Assembly: GCA_018417955.1 (NCBI GenBank)
Contig: JACTVC010000001.1
Span: 2,604,001 to 2,668,000 of the forward strand
Source: Laccaria trichodermophora
Taxonomy: Eukaryota > Basidiomycota > Agaricomycetes > Agaricales > Hydnangiaceae
DNA: 64,000 nucleotides
Direction of reading: 5' to 3'
Shown one piece after another: positions 52,798-64,000 of this stretch. The notes under the pieces are model-generated. The model was not told where the DNA came from, made no database searches, and was given only the letters and a program-made list of their open reading frames with translations. Both the position numbers and the translations under genes were made by a program. Every line of letters begins with the position of its first letter. Position 1 is the first letter of the stretch.

Positions 52798-53632
52798 CTC
52801 TGAGTGACTAAGTCGTGAGCCAATGTACCATATACGGAAGGTCGGTGATTACCGGTACATCACGTGTGTCATAGTGGGGGAGAGCAAGGGCAGTTTCAGT
52901 ACTGAGCGTGACTATCGTTTCGAGCGCCTCGGATGGTGAAGGTGAGATAAGGGATATGCCACTGAATGGACGGAGAGTGTCTTGTTGCTCCGTCGAATGA
53001 GCAATGTCAAGAACGGTCAAGTTCGCAGTGCGAGTCACAGGTATAGCTAGAGTTTCCGTCGCAATCTCTTGAACAATGTGTGTGTGTACAATGACGTTTG
53101 TAGACATATTGGTGTCCGGGGGGTAAGAATAGGAGGTACAGCGCGAGGGGTACTTATCTTCTGGGTATACCTTATCACAACAGGAAGATGATTGAGGTTG
53201 GAAATGGTGGCCGCATATACAGAGCGTAGTCTTGAATGTGAGAGGCAACATAAACGGACAGCGTATGTACTAAGAGAAATCTTGCAAAAGGATGATGTTC
53301 GACTCTTAGAGCTTTTTCCCATCATCGTACTTTCTCCAGATCAAGAAGCCAATAATTATTCAGAGCCATATATTGAATCGTCTGACTAACGAATGTAAGA
53401 TAGTCGTTCCCATGGCAGTTAGGCCGCAGGCTGCCATGTCGTTGACAAGCATCGTGAGTATATCATAGCGTGATGGATATAAATGATGGGGTCTAACTAG
53501 GTCGGATGGTAACAGGACGAGACCTTCTGGCCGGGGTAACCAAGGAAAGCTAATACGCAGAGGGAAAAGTGGAAAAGTGAAAACTAGCGGACGCAAATGG
53601 AAGAATAATATTACCAGACGAACACGATTCGC

Positions 53633-54511
53633 TTAGAACATCGCAACACCAACGATGGCACCAAGAACGGCACCAGTCCAGCCAGCCTTGACGTTAAGGG
53701 CGCCAGAGGATTTGGTCGCGGAAGCAGACGCATGGGAGCTTGTCGCGCTCGCAGCCTTTGATGAGCCACCAGTGGTGGATGCGGCTGCTGATGTAGGCTT
53801 GGTGGTGGCGGTGTTAGAGGCAACAGACACGGTGGTGCTCTGCGACGCCAGAGGAGCGGTTGACTGGCCAGCGATTTGGGCCTGAGCGGCGTCGCTGAAA
53901 GTGCCAGACATGTTGTCCATGCTAGGGGGAGAAAAAGTTCATTAGAATCGAGTGAATGTTACACCAAGAAAACACCAACGCGAATTTGGCGGAGAAAGCG
54001 AGAGCGGGGTACTGGGGTTGTTTAGCGTCTTTAAGGCTCAGAGACTCAATACGGACGAAGCTAGAAACCAGCGTGAATTTCGGTTTTTCAAGTCGTGCAC
54101 ACGTTACACGTACTATTGGTTGCTGTTCGGGCCGATAGTTGGGTCAGGGGTGAACTGGATGCTTGCGGTGGTGGACACATCAACGCTGGCGGTGATGAGT
54201 TGGAGACTGGTCTACAGAAACGGTCAGCTTGGGTGAGAAATGGTTGGTTCTGATGCATACTTGTTGTTGAGCGTTGCCGACGTAGATGGAGACCTTGGCA
54301 GGGCCGAAGTCCTTCAACGATGGGGAAGCGCCATCGTCTTGCCAGGAGATAGTGGCCTGCTTTCCACCGCTGAAAGTCGTTGAAGCGACGGGGCTGGTGA
54401 TCTACCGAGCGTTGTTAGGCAGTGTGATGCGATTAAAATTTCGGAACGTACGAAAACTGTGGCAAAAGCCTGGGCGGCGAGGGCGAGGACGATAAAGGAT
54501 TTGGTGAACAT
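53633..54511 (-). CDS. Kre9/Knh1-like GPI-anchored wall protein 2
   Basis: Start at 54511 with signal peptide MFTKSFIVLALAAQAFATVF. The second exon reads ITSPVASTTFSGGKQATISW, QDDGASPSLKDFGPAKVSIY and VGNAQQQ. It continues TSLQLITASVDVSTTASIQF, PDPTIGPNSNQ and YVRFESLSLKD. A final exon runs from SMDNMSGTFSDAAQAQIAGQ through a Ser/Thr/Ala-rich stalk to a hydrophobic GPI signal (AGWTGAVLGAIVGVAMF). Four to five introns of 48-70 nt lie at corresponding domain positions to the 32821 gene. Extracellular, wall-linked. Apparently intact. Confidence 0.85.
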
Positions 54512-54519
54512 TTTGTAGG

Positions 54520-55505
54520 ATAGTTCGTGGGGTTATAAAGGAATGTGATTAAGAGAGGGGAAGGACAGCTCAAGAAACCAAAACACAGAAGGGGATGAAG
54601 TGGTAAGGAAGGAAAAACGAATTCGGGTCAACAAGACGTATATAAGCGGAGTTTCAATCAAAAATACTCTTGGCCGCGAGCGGTCTTCTCACGGACAGGA
54701 ACGTGGCTCAAATCACTCACTCGACTGCGTCATCCTTAAAAATTTGATGACTTTTCTGCGGTATCATACGGCGCCGGTATATAACTACATGGCAGTGATC
54801 TCGCCTCCTACCACTACCATCTACTACACATTGACACTTCTTCGAGAAACGCAGCCAGGCTATGCAAAACAAGAGGACAAGAATACTCTTTGCGGTCCGT
54901 CCGATGGAATTTCGGATATTCAAAATAGACCGGTTAAACCCTGAGCTTAGAATAGCCCAAGGATAGCCTGCTAGCAGTCAGCAGTGGCCCGTCAACATAA
55001 GTACGGAGACACTGCCAGCTTGCAGAAGACGACCTCAAGAAGTACTTTTTTTTTAACAATGTGCAATCAGTTCGCGCGTTTACACTCCCACCAAACGATT
55101 GTTTAAAATTAGGGGTCAGGGAGCAAGGCGAGATCCTGAGGCTCTCTCTAGCGTGTCTTGGCTTTGTCGCTGTATAACCAGATTGGGCTGTCAGAGTTGA
55201 CTAGGGTTGAAGTCCCCGTAACTCCAGGCAAGCGCAGTTATCGGTGTATTTACGTTGCAGCGCCAAGGCCAGTTTGACCTTTGAGGCTCTGAGTCTGTAG
55301 AAGGCGAGGCCCACAAGAATTCTTCCAGATCGAAGGCGTCGAGGAGGTGGGCAGGTGCGACCCTGGTGATGCCGTCCTTTCATCTCCGGGTCAACAGGTG
55401 CACTCTGCGCCTTTGTCCTCTTCTCCGGCTTGAACTTGGAAACAGAAACCATCGACTTCTTTGTAGATTTACACGCGAAGCCGTCAATGTAATATTCCTA
55501 CCCAG
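54520..55505. other. Intergenic, nothing recognised
   Basis: AT-rich promoter-like DNA near 54520-54660, then DNA with only short ORFs. Confidence 0.4.
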
Positions 55506-55510
55506 AAATT

Positions 55511-57140
55511 TCAATTGTCAACGACAAGATGGCTGTAAACTATCTGTTCGAGTTCCTCCCAAAGGCGCAAAACGTCCGCGTCGCAAGTAGGGACTATCTG
55601 TGTGCCCAACATGACCGCGATGCCCGTGGTTGGGTCAATAAAAAAGTAAGTGCCCCCCCATCCATACCCTAGCTCCAGTCAGCGTGAATGACGACTCAAA
55701 AAAGATCAATGCCTACAAAAAGCAGAGACTTTTCGACGCCGGCCAGGCCAATCAGTATTGTTTAGGCATAGACCAGTGCTCCATTGACAATCCTTCCAAC
55801 CTGGTGTGAACTTTTCAACAGAACGTGCGGCGGTGTCATTCAATGTCGGTTTGAAGAGTGACAGGACAGAATCCACAGATAGAATGGGGTTCTCAGCGAG
55901 GCCAGCTAAAGAGAATGAGCCGACGAGTTTGAAACGAAACGTCCAAAGATAAACACCTCGTATCTGAAGTAAATGACGGCAAAGAGAGAGATAATCTCGA
56001 AGAGACGTGTACATCCCCAGACCACCGAGAATCAGATGAACTATGAAGAAGCTGATGAGTTACTCTCTGCAGACTAGCAAACGATCAACTCTCGCACCTT
56101 TCTTAGGATCCTGTTCAATGACCGGTACTTGACTTGCCCACGGGACAAACTCTCCGCTAGGTTCTCGAAAAGAAAAAGCAACCGATCTTGCCTTATAGTC
56201 CGGGGTCAGATAGAAGGTAGCTTTGAGATTCAGCGGTTTGAATATGTGCATTTGGCTATTTGGAAAATCAACGTTTAATAATTATATGGCGCAGTAGCAC
56301 GAACCAGTATTCCTCAAGCGTCTGCCCCGAGATTTTTTCGATGATGAAACCGACTGTACAAGTACTTTGCCCATATGAAACTAGCTACCAAATTAGTTCA
56401 ACGAGCTACCCCTCAATATGAAAGAAACATACAATCCGATCCAGGCTCGAACTTCAAAGGAATTGCGGGGAGGTCTTCCTGCGTGTAAGGCGTTTCATTC
56501 AGACGTATTGACAAACAGAAACTATTCACACCCTATTGCGGGCATGGAACAAACCAACCGGATCCGTTGGCCCGTAGTCGCCAGTTAGCAATGTTGGCAG
56601 GGCATAAGGAGGGTCATGCTTCTCCCTGACGAATAAGCCACTGGAGTGATTTAGAAGGTGCGCAAGCGTGATCTTAGTTTTCGCAGTTTTGAACGTTGAT
56701 TCTTCTCCAAAAGGATCGTCCAGGACGACGGGATCCTTCAACTCGGGAATGATTTCTGAAACGATAGCGTCGAGAGATATTCTTTTTTGTTCTACAAGTT
56801 GAAGGATTGCAATCTGGTAAGTTTCCATGAAATGAAGAATCAACATGCAGAAAGCAAGCGCACGGTAGTGACCAATTTGGTCATGCTGCAAACCCATAAT
56901 ACGCTTGATTCATCCACGTTACCGCTCGAAGGTTTGCTCAAGTCCCGCAAGCCAGCTGCCCCGAAGTATAGTTCTTCAGTTATACTGGAGACCCCGAAGA
57001 CTACGCTTGGAATTTTGCTTTCATGGCATGCTCGGGCCTATCATACAAATGAAATTGGGATGTTTCCACTGCAGCGTGAAAAAAGAACGAACAATCTTGT
57101 CGTCCAACAGGGCTTTTCCTTCCGATGAAAGGGAGCTCAT
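55511..57140 (-). CDS. Beta-lactamase-related serine hydrolase (class C/esterase family VIII-like)
   Basis: Start 57140 (MSSLSSEGKALLDDKI), first intron GTTCGTTC...GATAG, then ARACHESKIPSVVFGVSS and ELYFGAAGLRDLSK. The catalytic SxxK is in SVLWVCSMTKLVT. It continues QKRISLDAIVSEIIPELKD, KITLAHLLNHSSGLFVREKH, FEPGSD across an intron, and the Tyr motif SYGQSTCTVGFIIEKISGQT. Later blocks are FKPLNLKATFYLTPDYK, YTSLRDYLSLCRHLLQIRG, RRKVSAFWYGWGGTYFFID (over an intron) and IAVMLGTQIVP, ending at 55511-55513. All motifs can be joined with GT-AG introns, so it looks intact. Fungal members are esterases or acyltransferases (LovD-like) rather than antibiotic-resistance enzymes; substrate unknown. No signal peptide, so probably cytosolic. 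Confidence 0.8.
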
Positions 57141-57888
57141 GTTAAATGCAAAACTGTCAAAATGCAAAGTGGCGGCGATTACGCGGATCGATTGGATGTG
57201 TCTATCAAGTAATCAGAAACCTCGATAAGGAGTCTGAGCGTGCTAACCCGTGGCGGCACCGAAGGATCAGAAATGTGATCTGTGAAACTTGCCGAAGCGA
57301 GCTAAATACAGCTCTCTGGAGTCAACCTTATCGTTTCCTTCAACCCCTCCTCCATAAGTATTTCGAGAGAAAAAGACAATCTTGAGGGTCGAAAATAAAA
57401 CAACCCAAGCATGCTCGAGTTTCCTGGGACTCAAGCAGCAAATATCGCACTACTCGCCGGAAAGAATCCTCCGCGTCGACGAACAATGATGCATTCGGTT
57501 TAAACTCGTGAAACACGACAGAATCGAAACCACACCGTGACCAAGGAAGTAAGCCGCAACAATGCCCACAACAAGGAATGGGGTAATGTAGAGAGCACCG
57601 GGGGACGGATGTTGTAAGGGTAATATATATCGTTGAGACTGCGCAAGATCCCATGATACGCCAGCTTCAGGTGCATGCAAATCACTGTGCTATGATGCAT
57701 TGTTCAAGTGCTGCCGAAGAATCGCACTTCCTTCCTCTTCATATAAAATCCAAGGCGAGAAGCGTGTGTTGAGTGGAAATGCAGCGATCCCAAAAAGCTT
57801 CTTCATCAGCGATGGTTTTTGCTCACAAGGCAGACTCTGTTGTCTTTATAAATTAGGTGCCGACGACAAGAAAATATTGGAGGGGGTT
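57141..57888. other. Intergenic stretch, weak ORFs only
   Basis: Minus-strand ORFs near 57450-57680 contain a hydrophobic run (YITPFLVVGIVAAYFLG) that could be a short membrane-protein exon, but no complete gene was assembled. Confidence 0.35.
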
Positions 57889-59290
57889 AGGAGATCAACA
57901 CTCCCCTCGACCTGTGGTCCAACAAGACCAGTTTTGCACCCTTGAGAGGGCGAACCTTCTGAGATCCGTCTTTCGCATCAACATTATACCCCCAGACATC
58001 CAGGGCGGTCCTAACGATCATCCTTCGCGGTCCGTCATGATAGATCTTCATATAATCAACTGATGACGGCATGTCGAAAGAAATATCAGCAGTAGGAGTG
58101 GAATGTTCACTCCCACATGAAGCAGTACTTGGAAGAGTGTCTCCCGGGACGATCTGCGCCCCTACGCCAGATGGTGTGGCGTACGAATACGAAAATCCTG
58201 TAGGCTCTATAGAGGGCGGAACGGCGTGGAACGATATCCCAATGGCTCCGATTGAGCCATTATTCCGTAACGAAAGGATGAACTTCCAAAACCTCTGCAA
58301 CGCGTCGTGAGACCATATGATTCGATTTCCGTTTGTGATGGGGCCAGGTTCGATTGGAACCCGCCGCAAAGGAGTAAGAACGGCAGCGGACGTGCAGCCC
58401 TCCCAGGGAAGCTGTCCTCGGACAGGGATAAGCCAGGCGCTGCGATCGTAGCGAGACGGTTGAGATATCTGCACATGAGGGGAGATGGGGATGGGAATGG
58501 TTTTGGCGTATCCCTTGACAGATTCCTTTGGAGGTTTCTTGGGCAGGAGAGTGGGATGGGCATGGGGCTGGATAAAATACAACGTCAGTCTTGTGTTCTA
58601 TGCAAATCGGGACATGAAATAGAACCTGGGGTATGACGTGATGTAGAGGTTCCAAATCCAAATCCTTATCATCTACCAAAACCTGAGGTGCAGTGACAAC
58701 CGGTGCGACCTTCCCATCCGAAGGCGTCAACCGAGGTATTTCAGTTTCCACCTTGTCCGATCGTAGCCTTTTCAAACTTCTAACACCTTCATCCAGAAGA
58801 GCAGCCTTGGAGTCTCGCTTTACCTGTGCTCGGTGCAGGAGTTGACTGTGTTCAGGATTTGCCTCTTTGACTCGGAACAGCGAACTGAAGTCGCTGCTCA
58901 CAAACTCTTCCAAATCTTCAATGCGATAGACTTCTGATTCTTCTACCGGAGAACCCCATTCTTTCAGATCCTCCTGTGTACTGGATGTTCCCTCTCGGGG
59001 AAGGGTCAGAGGTGGTGTAACAGTATACGAAAACAACCCTGCTCAACGACTCATGAGCTTCATTCTGCAAAGTCAGCAGACCACGTACTTGTAGAGAGCT
59101 TGGGGATTGGAATAGGTTTGGGGTTCAGCCAATCTGGTGATGAAGTCTTCGCAGACTGGATGACCTTTTGACCAAGAGCTAGCAAATCCTTTCGAGCAGC
59201 GGTCGATGAAGGGGAAATGAAGTTATGGACAGTGAAGTCTAGCCCATCATAGCTGGCGGTTCTCTCAACGCTGGGTTGAGTTCCTTCCAT
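57889..59290 (-). CDS. Hypothetical protein, three exons
   Basis: Start 59290 (MEGTQPSVERTASYDGLDFT). The first intron (GTACGTGG...GAGCAG) joins KLST to LFSYTVTPPLTLPREG. The second (GTTCTATT...ATCCAG) joins LEPLHHVIPQ to PHAHPTLLPKKPPKES. The exons give about 420 residues. The middle is charged and coil-like (EESEVYRIEDLEEFVSSDFS, KRDSKAALLDEGVRSLKRLR). The C-terminal half is more ordered: SAWLIPVRGQLPWEGCTSA, IIWSHDALQRFWKFILSLR, IGAIGISFHAVPPSIEP, RRMIVRTALDVWGYNVD. No lesion was seen. I do not recognise the family. Confidence 0.6.
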
Positions 59291-59583
59291 ATGGCTTGAA
59301 GCATTGAGATGAAGAAACGAACAGTCCCAGGACTTGACTCAGAATTGTCCAAAACGAAAACGCGATCACATGTGTAGTGCTTGACCAAATCAAATAAATA
59401 CAAATGATTGGGTCTTGTATCGTTCCAAGAACGACTGAGGAGGGAAAGCAAAAAAGTTGACAAGAAAATACACAAGTGACTACGTAGATATACAGATAAA
59501 TACGAACCCATCAGAAGCTCAAACGCGTATAAAACATTCAAATAGCCGTTGACGCGCCAACGCTCTACAGAACCTACATCATT

Positions 59584-61755
<2,172 letters not shown>

Positions 61756-62999
61756 CTTATGGAAGGGGTAGGGTAAAGAACCAAAGATAGTTCATCTTCT
61801 TTTTTGTATCCAGAATGAGGCCGACCTGCCACTGCGATAAGTCAGGAAAGCCTGACAAACTGACGCAAGAGATCTCTGATGCCTGTTGATGGGCATAGGC
61901 ACGATGTGGGTCAGTTCCCCCCGTGCACGAATCAGAATTTCAAATGCTGAGGCTGGCCCACCGAAAACGGGCAACATCGGGCTGAACCTTTTCAACTTTG
62001 TGGGAGAAAACGCCAGATATCCTTCTAGGCAGACCTAAATTGGAGCAAGCAAGCGCACAAGGGGCCATAAGGTCGCTCTGAAATGGTGGTTTGTGATGTG
62101 AGTTTGATGAGCCGATGATCGTCCCTGTATCACTGCCATGTGCGGAGCGCGGGCGGTTGAAAAACATCGTGGGCCTGGGTTTCTTGAAGCTGATAATGAG
62201 AGTGATGATTGACCGATACATGGCTGGCCACCAATTTGCATAAAATGATCAAAAGTCAAAGTTTGTGACCTGTCCTTTGGTAGCAGGATTTCGAGGATAT
62301 AGGCGAACAACATCTCGATGTCGTTGGAAGTGGCAGTGAGTATCTGGGCTGGATACCTAACTCATTGCCAATCGCATCAGGAGGGCGGATCAGTTGCCAA
62401 GAAAAATTGCGGTCATCACTTGGTCACTGTCGGCGGCATTGGCAGCATAACGGCCTGCCAGCGCATGGAACGACATCAAACGGCTGAATTTTGGTTGAAC
62501 GTTAGGCAAGGACATTAATGATCTTCGTATATCCATCGAGAATGACCGTTGGGCCAACCTTAGCCTCCTGTAGACGTAGATGGATGTCTGATGGTAGCAA
62601 TATCAACAAGGCCTCGACAAAGGGATGAGTTATCGTATCGCCAAAGTGATGTGGATCGTTCCTCCGCAAAGCTTAGGCGTCACTTGAAGAGTGGTAATGC
62701 CGACGGGTCATACCATTCTCTTTTTGACGCGGAGCTGCCGCGCCAATGCTTGATGACTTGGGCAAGGATCTGATCATTACGCCGCCAATATGAAGTCAAG
62801 TGCGAGTCGGACCACAAAGCTGACGTTACAGATTGATGGATGTCAAGTTGCGGTCCGAAATCCACTGTTTGCAAGCGTATGTCAACATTAACAATGACAT
62901 GTCTACGAAAGAATAACGATCTTCGTTGTAGTGATTCAAAGCTCTGCCCAACGAAGTTCAAGTCAGCAAGCACACACAAAAGTCAAAAAGCACCCATGA
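61756..62999. other. Upstream region of carboxylesterase 2 and intergenic DNA
   Basis: About 61756-62050 is the counterpart of 28200-28519 (esterase 1 upstream DNA) in reverse, for example the CGTGCACGAATCAGAATTTC block against its complement at 28290. From 62050 to 62999 nothing was recognised. Confidence 0.45.
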
Positions 63000-63536
63000 C
63001 TAACCCATCTTTTCCGAAGTAGTCTTACAAGGCACCAACACCTCCTCACCAACCACAGCTTCCCCACTTCCCTGCAAAAGCTCTCGAACCTCATAGCACT
63101 CCCTGCATATCCCCGCCAACAGATAAAGCTGGGCAATCAACGAAAACAGGCCAATCAGCAGCTGCACAGGCACCTCCGTCGGCCTCAATACCATCCCGAA
63201 CAACCTGACACTTTCATCATCCAAATCAAGCATACACACACCCCGACCGACGGTAGCGATAAAGAGACACGCCGCAGCGACCCAAAAGAAGAATACGGCC
63301 CACACGCTGTATGCGCCCGCGCGACTAACGACTGCCTTGGGCCATTTTATAGACAGGCAGATAAGAAGACCGTGGTGGAGCAGGGTGAGGCATGCCAAGT
63401 GACGGATCGTGAATAATGTATATGGGTGAATGGCACGGTTGAAGAGAGTGACGTCGCAGACCAATATGGAGAGGAAGATCGTGCTCTTTATCGTCGCAAT
63501 CCGAGGGAGGAGGCTTTCAATGGTGGGGGACGGCAT
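63000..63536 (-). CDS. Hypothetical four-helix membrane protein
   Basis: A 178-residue single-exon ORF with four hydrophobic stretches: TIFLSILVCDVTLF, LTLLHHGLLICLSI, AVFFFWVAAACLFIATVG and LLIGLFSLIAQLYLLAGI. A short soluble C-terminus follows. The hydrophobic pattern and a start that directly follows promoter-like DNA support it, although a further C-terminal exon is possible. Family not recognised. Confidence 0.5.
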   Translation of the reverse strand: MPSPTIESLLPRIATIKSTIFLSILVCDVTLFNRAIHPYTLFTIRHLACLTLLHHGLLICLSIKWPKAVVSRAGAYSVWAVFFFWVAAACLFIATVGRGVCMLDLDDESVRLFGMVLRPTEVPVQLLIGLFSLIAQLYLLAGICRECYEVRELLQGSGEAVVGEEVLVPCKTTSEKMG

Positions 63537-63760
63537 CTATGAGAAAGCCGGGCCCAGCCGTTTGAATGGTGGTTGAAGTAGAAGATGGCTCTGGGGGTGT
63601 TACGTAAACTCTTATCTTCTCTTCTTGAAAGTCGGGTGGTATAGATAGAAGACGTCTGCTAAATTTAGACGCCGGTACTAGGCACACTGGAAGATAAGAA
63701 AAGTTGGTGTAAGCACAGCACCTGCCTGAAGCCCAGGAGAACAGCTTACCACGGGATTGC

Positions 63761-64000
63761 TCACAACCACGATGTCCCGCCCAAAGACTTGATAACCAAA
63801 ACCAAACCCTCGTCCGCCATCTTCTGCAGATCCTTCTTCACTTCCCTATTCGCATTGATATCGCTATCAGTTATTATCCTCAAAGACTTGAGGTTCGCAA
63901 TAGCCGGAGGCCCTTCACCCGACCGCCGTCTACGATATCCCAACATCATCTCAACAGCCGCCCCATCAAACGACGCCAATCCCTCATATTCCAAGTGCTG
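63761..64000 (-). CDS. C-terminal part of an F-box/LRR-like protein, continues past the window
   Basis: The ORF enters from the right edge. MEYEGLASFDGAAVEMMLGY, then LKSLRIITDSDINANREVKK and LQKMADEGLVLVIKSL, resembles the C-terminal ends of Agaricomycete F-box-like proteins (leucine-rich comparison region followed by 'L..M..EGL.V'). The N-terminal F-box would lie outside the window, so the call is tentative. Confidence 0.4.
   Translation of the reverse strand, partial: QHLEYEGLASFDGAAVEMMLGYRRRRSGEGPPAIANLKSLRIITDSDINANREVKKDLQKMADEGLVLVIKSLGGTSWL

Larger units (their letters stand above)
46662..52892. mobile_element. TIR element (MULE-like, non-autonomous) inside family A copy 6, itself interrupted
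   Basis: The left end reads CTGCCATAGCTCTCCCCC then ACTATGACA. The right end is its inverse, TGTCATAGTGGGGGAGAGC then AAGGGCAG; the two match over about 27 bp with two differences. TCAGTACTGAG flanks both sides, a duplication of the target (9-11 bp; copy 2 has the related CTCGGTACCGA there). A 9 bp duplication would fit Mutator-like elements, and 8 bp hAT cannot be excluded. Without the Ngaro inside it the element is about 590 bp and has no transposase. Confidence 0.75.
46005..53107 (-). pseudogene. Family A subfamily I, copy 6, split by nested transposons
   Basis: The 5' part is at 53107-52893: MSTNVIVHTHIVQEIATET, LDIAHSTEQQDTLRPFSG, ALETIVTLST. The 3' part is at 46655-46005: FSVPPNDESMDAVQTLRKEL, the coiled coil, RKLWISRNKAR-like LWISRNKARLSKS, EAELEDFFE, an intron, SNGVAHAVTRVTQSQNDNGR and TVDDELDQAQVFVTRL. 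Apart from the insertion it is almost colinear with copy 2, and the two halves join at the codons of VTLGT/DPLSLTF. It was therefore probably an intact gene before the insertion. Confidence 0.9.

Overview
The window is nuclear DNA of a filamentous basidiomycete, most likely a mushroom-forming Agaricomycete. Genes are cut by many 48-65 nt GT-AG introns. The families fit: an XPG/GEN-like PIN nuclease, a Crypton-type tyrosine recombinase, a Helitron with a DUF6570-type N-terminus, Kre9/Knh1-like GPI wall proteins and type-B carboxylesterases. It is an accessory, repeat-rich region: ordinary metabolic genes are interspersed with nested transposons, decayed gene duplicates and inverted segmental duplications. 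All assignments come from reading the sequence; no database search was run.

Layout. 1-9 kb: the 3' part of an XPG/PIN nuclease gene, a six-exon tyrosine recombinase gene, a gene-poor stretch, and two divergent hypothetical genes (6181-7497 minus, 7718-8932 plus). 9.3-16.5 kb: a decayed Helitron on the minus strand (DUF6570-like region, HUH/Y2 Rep, PIF1-like helicase, and a fused cysteine-protease-like tail). 16.5-19.75 kb: a TIR element with a Tc1/mariner-like transposase broken by one stop and a second, apparently intact gene. 20-24.7 kb: three members of an unrecognised coiled-coil gene family ('family A') and a decayed ATIC (purine biosynthesis) gene. 24.4-25.8 kb and 34.45-35.9 kb: an inverted duplication carrying tRNA-like genes, a small unrecognised gene ('gene s') and family A genes. 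Between its arms lie a D-lactate/2-hydroxyacid dehydrogenase, carboxylesterase 1, a molybdopterin-binding-domain protein and a Kre9-like GPI protein.

37.7-44.9 kb: a membrane-protein gene with a tandem decayed copy, a third decayed family A/gene s pair and an MCM4 pseudogene. 46-53.1 kb: a family A gene interrupted by a TIR element that is itself interrupted by an apparently complete Ngaro-type (DIRS order) retrotransposon. 53.6-64 kb: a second Kre9-like gene, a beta-lactamase-related serine hydrolase, a hypothetical gene, carboxylesterase 2 (inverted duplicate of the first, missing its catalytic Glu), a four-helix membrane protein and the 3' end of an F-box-like gene.

The strongest candidate for something undescribed is the family A/gene s module: two unrelated small genes of unknown function kept in convergent orientation in three places, beside three further family A loci. 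Next come the composite TIR element with its second gene and the protease tail on the Helitron helicase.
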